This document shows positions 7,390 through 9,953 of a DNA stretch of 9,953 bases, piece by piece. The translations under genes and the position numbers were made by a program. The notes beneath the pieces were generated by a model, which saw only the letters and a program-made list of their open reading frames with translations, did not search any database and had not been told where the DNA came from. Within the stretch, counting starts at the first letter, position 1. Each line of letters opens with the position of its first letter. This DNA is from an uncultured bacterium (GTDB taxonomy: Bacteria > Bacillota_I > Bacilli_A > RF39 > UBA660): NCBI GenBank assembly GCA_900314225.1, contig OMUM01000178.1, positions 1-9,953 on the forward strand, in the 5' to 3' direction.

Positions 7390-7418
7390 ATTTTAACATA
7401 TTATAATATATGAAACAA
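7390..7418 (-). promoter_or_regulatory. Promoter of queA
   Basis: The minus strand has TTGTTT (7418-7413), a 17-bp spacer ending in TGT, and TAAAAT (7395-7390), a good extended -10 promoter. The predicted leader is about 17-20 nt and holds only the ribosome site, so there is no room for a preQ1 riboswitch. A second TATAAT lies within the spacer but lacks a matching -35. Confidence 0.6.
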
Positions 7419-7422
7419 ATTT

Positions 7423-7585
7423 TTATTGTATCTTACCACATATTTTACAATAAATAAAACTTTTTCAATTAATGAACCACAATTCTTACATTTGATTTTA
7501 TTTAAATTTAATCTATTAGTTAGAAAAACAAATATATCAGAATTGTCAGTTATATTATTTATTAAAAACCTATTATTTATTTCAT
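7423..7585 (-). pseudogene. Frameshifted remnant of a small zinc-ribbon protein
   Basis: After the ruvB stop, an open stretch in the ruvB frame encodes EINNRFLINN..., then KIKCKNCGSLIEKV, with a CxxCG zinc knuckle at 7490-7476. A second knuckle, YCKICGKIQ followed by TAA (stop 7425-7423), lies at 7449-7435 but one frame over. Together they make the two-knuckle layout of a zinc ribbon of about 60 residues, with a one-base slip in the T/A-rich run between them. The only nearby ATG (7585) is out of frame with the first part and reaches a stop after two codons, so a second slip near the start is needed. I read this as a decayed gene; a sequencing error or an unusual start with frameshifting is possible. 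Family and role are not recognised. Confidence 0.4.
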
Positions 7586-7589
7586 ATTT

Positions 7590-8591
7590 TTATTTTTTCT
7601 CTATTCCCAGCACTTCATATGCTTTATCTGTTGCGACTCTTCCTCGGGCCGTTCTTTTTAGTAAACCTTGTTGCAAAAGAAATGGTTCATACACATCTTC
7701 TATTGTTGTTACTTCTTCTCCAATTGAACTACTTAGTGCTTCTATTCCAACTGGACCACCATTAAATTTATTTATTATGGCTGATAAAAGTTCTCGGTCT
7801 GTATTATCAAGCCCAATTTTATCAACTTTTAATCTTTCAAGTGCTTGATTAGTTATATCAATGGTAATTATTCCATTTCCTTCTACCATAGCAAAATCTC
7901 TTACTCTTTTAAATAAACGATTAGCTATTCTAGGTGTTCCTCTACTTCTTTTAGCAAGTTCAACTGCTGCATCATCATCTATTTGAACATTTAGAACACG
8001 AGCCGTTCTTTTTACGATTTGTGTAAGTTCGTCTACTGTATAGTACTCTAACTTGTCAATTATTCCAAACCTATCACGAAGAGGTGCTGATAAATCGCCC
8101 GCACGGGTTGTTGCTCCTACTAAAGTAAATGGTGGTAAATCTATTTTAATATTACGACTATTTCCTTCACTACCAACAATTATATCAAGTGAAAAGTCTT
8201 CCATAGCAGGATATAAAATTTCTTCGATATATCTCGGCATTCTGTGTATTTCATCAATAAATAAGACATCCCCTGGTTCCAAAGAGGAAAGGATGGCAGC
8301 CAAATCACCACTTTTTTCAATACTTGGACCACTGGCCGTTTTAATATGCGTTCCTAGCTCATGAGCAATAATAAAAGCTAAAGTTGTTTTTCCAAGTCCT
8401 GGAGGACCATATAATAATACATGATCTAATGGTTCATTTCTCATTTTAGCCGCTTTAACAAATACTTTTATATTTTCTTTTACATCAGTTTGACCAATAT
8501 ATTCATCTATTGTTTCTGGCCTGATAGTATTATCAAGTTCATTATCACTAAATATATCATAATTTGTTATAACACTCTCATCTTTTTCCAT
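7590..8591 (-). CDS. ruvB: Holliday junction branch migration ATPase RuvB
   Basis: A complete 333-residue RuvB, the hexameric AAA+ motor that, loaded by RuvA, drives branch migration of Holliday junctions. Visible motifs: TIRPETIDEYIGQ (22-34), Walker A GPPGLGKTT (62-70), Walker B VLFIDEIHR (109-117), sensor 1 LVGATTRAGDLSAPLRDRFG (157-176) with the arginine-finger region, sensor 2 GTPRIANR (218-225), and the C-terminal winged helix ending RGRVATDKAYEVLG (316-329). The N-terminal extension before the conserved core is short, as usual. The start has an AAGGTGAC ribosome site lying in the last codons and stop of the preceding gene, so the two are probably translationally coupled. No terminator is evident before the queA promoter. 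Confidence 0.98.
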   Translation of the reverse strand: MEKDESVITNYDIFSDNELDNTIRPETIDEYIGQTDVKENIKVFVKAAKMRNEPLDHVLLYGPPGLGKTTLAFIIAHELGTHIKTASGPSIEKSGDLAAILSSLEPGDVLFIDEIHRMPRYIEEILYPAMEDFSLDIIVGSEGNSRNIKIDLPPFTLVGATTRAGDLSAPLRDRFGIIDKLEYYTVDELTQIVKRTARVLNVQIDDDAAVELAKRSRGTPRIANRLFKRVRDFAMVEGNGIITIDITNQALERLKVDKIGLDNTDRELLSAIINKFNGGPVGIEALSSSIGEEVTTIEDVYEPFLLQQGLLKRTARGRVATDKAYEVLGIEKK

Positions 8592-8597
8592 ATTATG

Positions 8598-8966
8598 TCA
8601 CCTTCTATTTAAATTTTGTTCTATTTTTTTTACTTTATTTTTATATTCTTTTAGTGGCAAATCAGCAGGCGTAAATAAACTATGACAAGTAATTATGCCT
8701 TCTAGTAAGTTTTCACTGCAAATATTTTCTTTGTTTAAAATAATATTATTTATTGTATCAGTCATATAGGCATTAGTCTCTTTATTGAAATTATAAATAT
8801 ATTTGTTTTCAGAATATAAATCATAAATATCACTTAGAATATATTTAATTTCTTGAGTCGAAATCTCAATTTTTATTCTGTAAAATTTGGCTTTTAAAAA
8901 TAAATCATTTATATTTTTTAGACATAATTTTATTCTATAATCTTTTAAATTAATAATCTCTCCCAT
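8598..8966 (-). CDS. Unrecognised protein between ruvA and ruvB
   Basis: A 122-residue ORF that I do not recognise. It begins MGEIINLKDYRIKLCLKNIN, is lysine-, isoleucine- and asparagine-rich, has no signal peptide or membrane segment, and looks mainly alpha-helical. Three cysteines (15, 83, 94) are not arranged as a metal motif. The segment ITCHSLFTPADLPLKEYKNK (92-111) has the most distinctive composition. It is very probably real: it fits between ruvA (7-bp gap, modest AGTAGGG ribosome site) and ruvB (6-bp gap), and its last codons and TGA stop form the ruvB ribosome site. The position implies expression with the RuvAB machinery, but this does not prove a role in recombination. Confidence 0.8.
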   Translation of the reverse strand: MGEIINLKDYRIKLCLKNINDLFLKAKFYRIKIEISTQEIKYILSDIYDLYSENKYIYNFNKETNAYMTDTINNIILNKENICSENLLEGIITCHSLFTPADLPLKEYKNKVKKIEQNLNRR

Positions 8967-8973
8967 GATTACC

Positions 8974-9537
8974 CTACTTTAATAATAATTTTAAAGCATC
9001 TTTTACTTGTCCTTCTATTGGAAGAGATGTATCTACTCTAGCAAGTACTGGAGTAATTTCTTTTTCTTTGTAACCAAGTCCAAGTAATACTTCTTTTAAT
9101 TCATTTTCTGTTTCTACTTGATCATCACTTATACCTACACCAATAAATTCTAATTTTCCTTTTAAATCTAATACTATTTGTTTAGCAAGTTTTTCACCAA
9201 TTTTTGGGAATTTTTTTAGATATAAAATATTCTCTCTTTCAATAGCATCCATAATACCATCAATTGAACCAACTGCAAACATTGGTAAAGTCATTTTAGG
9301 GCCAAGTCCTTTAACACTAATTAATTTTAAGAATAATTCTTTTTCTTGGATTGTTTTAAATCCAAATAATAAATGTTCATCTTCTTTTATTTGTTGATAG
9401 ACATATACTTTATATTCTTTACCTACTTCAAATGAATATGGATTTGAGACATTTATTAAATAACCAACTCCTCCAGCTTCTACTACAATAGAATTATTTT
9501 TTAAATAAGTAACAGTTCCTTTAATATAATCAAACAT
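8974..9537 (-). CDS. ruvA: Holliday junction DNA-binding protein RuvA
   Basis: A 187-residue RuvA, the tetramer that binds four-way junctions and loads RuvB. Domain I (1-62) is the OB fold, starting MFDYIKGTV and including GGVGYLINV and EDEHLLFGF. Domain II has two helix-hairpin-helix motifs, SVKGLGPK (74-81) and FPKIGEKLAKQIVLDLKGK (110-128). A flexible linker leads to domain III (about 142-187), with NELKEVLLGLGYKEKE and a conserved basic end. The start is set at 9537 because GGAG lies 8 nt upstream and the protein then begins exactly where the family does; an in-frame TTG at 9585 would add 16 atypical residues. It is the first gene of the ruvA-unknown-ruvB operon, with LexA-like boxes upstream. 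Confidence 0.96.
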   Translation of the reverse strand: MFDYIKGTVTYLKNNSIVVEAGGVGYLINVSNPYSFEVGKEYKVYVYQQIKEDEHLLFGFKTIQEKELFLKLISVKGLGPKMTLPMFAVGSIDGIMDAIERENILYLKKFPKIGEKLAKQIVLDLKGKLEFIGVGISDDQVETENELKEVLLGLGYKEKEITPVLARVDTSLPIEGQVKDALKLLLK

Positions 9538-9556
9538 TAAATCATCTCCATTATCT

Positions 9557-9585
9557 ATTATTACATAAATAATTAAATTAAGCAA
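9557..9585 (-). promoter_or_regulatory. Probable ruvA promoter
   Basis: The minus strand reads TTGCTT (9585-9580), 17 bp, then AATAAT (9562-9557); the overlapping TAATAA with a 16-bp spacer and a TG two bases upstream is an equal choice. The leader would be short. The region is so AT-rich that other -10 candidates exist, so confidence is moderate. Confidence 0.4.
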
Positions 9586-9593
9586 AGTAAATC

Positions 9594-9605
9594 GAACATA
9601 ATTTC
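9594..9605. promoter_or_regulatory. Candidate LexA (SOS) box, proximal
   Basis: The plus strand reads GAAC-ATAA-TTTC, matching 7 of 8 fixed positions of the Gram-positive LexA box GAAC-N4-GTTC, and a C precedes it as in the CGAAC form. It lies 9 bp upstream of the proposed -35 of ruvA. ruvAB is a standard SOS target in Bacillota. Confidence 0.4.
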
Positions 9606-9692
9606 AGTAAATATATTGATATTTATAAATAATATTATTATCTTCTAACATATTAATGATTCTTTAACTATTACATAATTTGAGATAGTTCA

Positions 9693-9704
9693 AAACTATA
9701 GTTC
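9693..9704. promoter_or_regulatory. Candidate LexA-like box, distal
   Basis: The plus strand reads AAAC-TATA-GTTC, again 7 of 8 matches to GAAC-N4-GTTC, centred on the perfect palindrome AACTATAGTT. It lies within a direct repeat of ATAGTTCAA (two copies, 13-bp period). No clear promoter adjoins it, so function is less certain than for the proximal box. Confidence 0.3.
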
Positions 9705-9725
9705 AAGGGGATAAATTATCTGATT

Positions 9726-9753
9726 AAAAAAAAAGACTATTTCTAGCCTTCTT
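9726..9753 (-). terminator. GNRA-capped terminator of the small membrane-protein gene
   Basis: In minus-strand RNA, GGCUA (9748-9744) pairs with UAGUC (9739-9735) around a GAAA tetraloop. The stem extends by AAGAA pairing with the first Us of a run of nine U. The stop codon UAG of the small gene is inside the stem. It separates this gene from the ruvA operon. Confidence 0.8.
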
Positions 9754-9895
9754 CATCTAACATATTATATACTTTTCTACTTGTATCTTTTAGCATACAT
9801 TTCATATTATTAACTATTTCTGGATGCTTTTTAAAATAATAGTATCCTCCAAGCCCTACTCCACCTAGCATCATCATAATTGTTGAAAATTTCAT
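9743..9895 (-). CDS. Small (50-residue) single-pass membrane protein
   Basis: A 50-residue ORF beginning MKFSTIMMMLGG, with an excellent ribosome site (AGAGGTGAT, 6 nt before the ATG) and its own terminator at the stop codon, which together make it convincing despite its size. Residues 4-21 form one hydrophobic, glycine-rich segment (GGVGLGGYYYF) followed by a basic and then mixed helical tail ending in DEEG, so the C-terminal part is probably cytoplasmic. The layout resembles small YtxH-like or other membrane-anchored proteins of Bacillota, but I cannot assign a family. The GxxxG-like glycine spacing may allow helix packing. Confidence 0.75.
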   Translation of the reverse strand: MKFSTIMMMLGGVGLGGYYYFKKHPEIVNNMKCMLKDTSRKVYNMLDEEG

Positions 9896-9934
9896 ATAAT
9901 CACCTCTACAATTATTATTAACTAAATAAATTAT

Positions 9935-9943
9935 TTTATACCA
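9935..9943 (-). promoter_or_regulatory. Possible extended -10 of the small membrane-protein gene
   Basis: TGGTATAAA on the minus strand fits an extended -10 (TATAAA at 9940-9935), about 40 bp before the start codon. The matching -35 would lie beyond the window edge, so it cannot be checked. Confidence 0.3.
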
Positions 9944-9953
9944 TCAATTAAAT

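Noticed and set aside
7426..7848. A 140-codon plus-strand open frame antisense to ruvB and the intergenic region.
   Set aside because: It has no convincing ribosome site, its sequence is the complement of conserved ruvB codons, and its first part overlaps the zinc-ribbon remnant. It is a shadow frame.
9538..9585. An upstream in-frame TTG start for ruvA giving 16 extra residues.
   Set aside because: The extra residues do not resemble RuvA, the TTG coincides with the proposed -35, and GGAG is correctly spaced for the ATG at 9537.
616..9610. The minus-strand ATG near 9621, which opens a 15-codon frame in the ruvA upstream region.
   Set aside because: It lacks a ribosome site and is only a short chance frame in AT-rich DNA (located about 9576-9621; nothing else in the range is implied).
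1..9953. Mobile elements, CRISPR arrays, phage genes, toxin-antitoxin or defence systems, tRNA or rRNA genes.
   Set aside because: No transposase or integrase motifs, no regularly spaced repeats, no tRNA cloverleaf or rRNA segments were seen on either strand; all proteins are housekeeping, transport or unrecognised.

Overview
The window reads as chromosomal DNA from a very AT-rich, low-GC Gram-positive bacterium (Bacillota/Bacilli, or a wall-less-like relative such as the uncultured gut Bacilli; the finer placement is a guess). Support: strong Shine-Dalgarno sequences (GGAGG, GAGGTGAT), sigma-A-type promoters often with an extended TGn -10, intrinsic terminators, a Bacillota-type ruvA/ruvB/queA neighbourhood, and GAAC-N4-GTTC-like LexA boxes. 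Tryptophan codons checked are TGG, and TGA is used as a stop, so the standard bacterial code applies. Every real gene lies on the minus strand, so the window is transcribed from high to low coordinates.

Layout in transcription order. (1) 9953-9726: a short monocistronic gene for a 50-residue membrane protein, closed by a GNRA-capped terminator. (2) 9705-7423: the Holliday-junction operon ruvA, an unrecognised 122-residue gene, and ruvB, with candidate LexA sites upstream, followed by what looks like a frameshifted remnant of a small zinc-ribbon gene. (3) 7418-6295: queA (queuosine tRNA modification) on its own promoter, ending in a terminator that shares its DNA with the next promoter. (4) 6333-1911: a tightly overlapping marR-ABC-ABC operon encoding a self-regulated heterodimeric exporter with one catalytic and one degenerate ATP site. 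(5) 1884-1757: a promoter, two hairpins with identical loops, and a U-tract, forming a short structured RNA or attenuated leader. (6) 1743-11: a YitT-family membrane protein and a TPM-domain membrane protein, ending in a hairpin that overlaps the last codons.

Most of the window is core genome. I see no CRISPR array, transposon, phage gene, toxin-antitoxin pair or defence cassette, and I do not claim a new system. The items most worth a second look are the tandem identical-loop hairpins at 1769-1840, the unknown gene inserted between ruvA and ruvB, the broken zinc-ribbon ORF at 7423-7585, and the 49-bp segment at 6285-6333 that seems to serve as terminator, MarR operator and promoter together.
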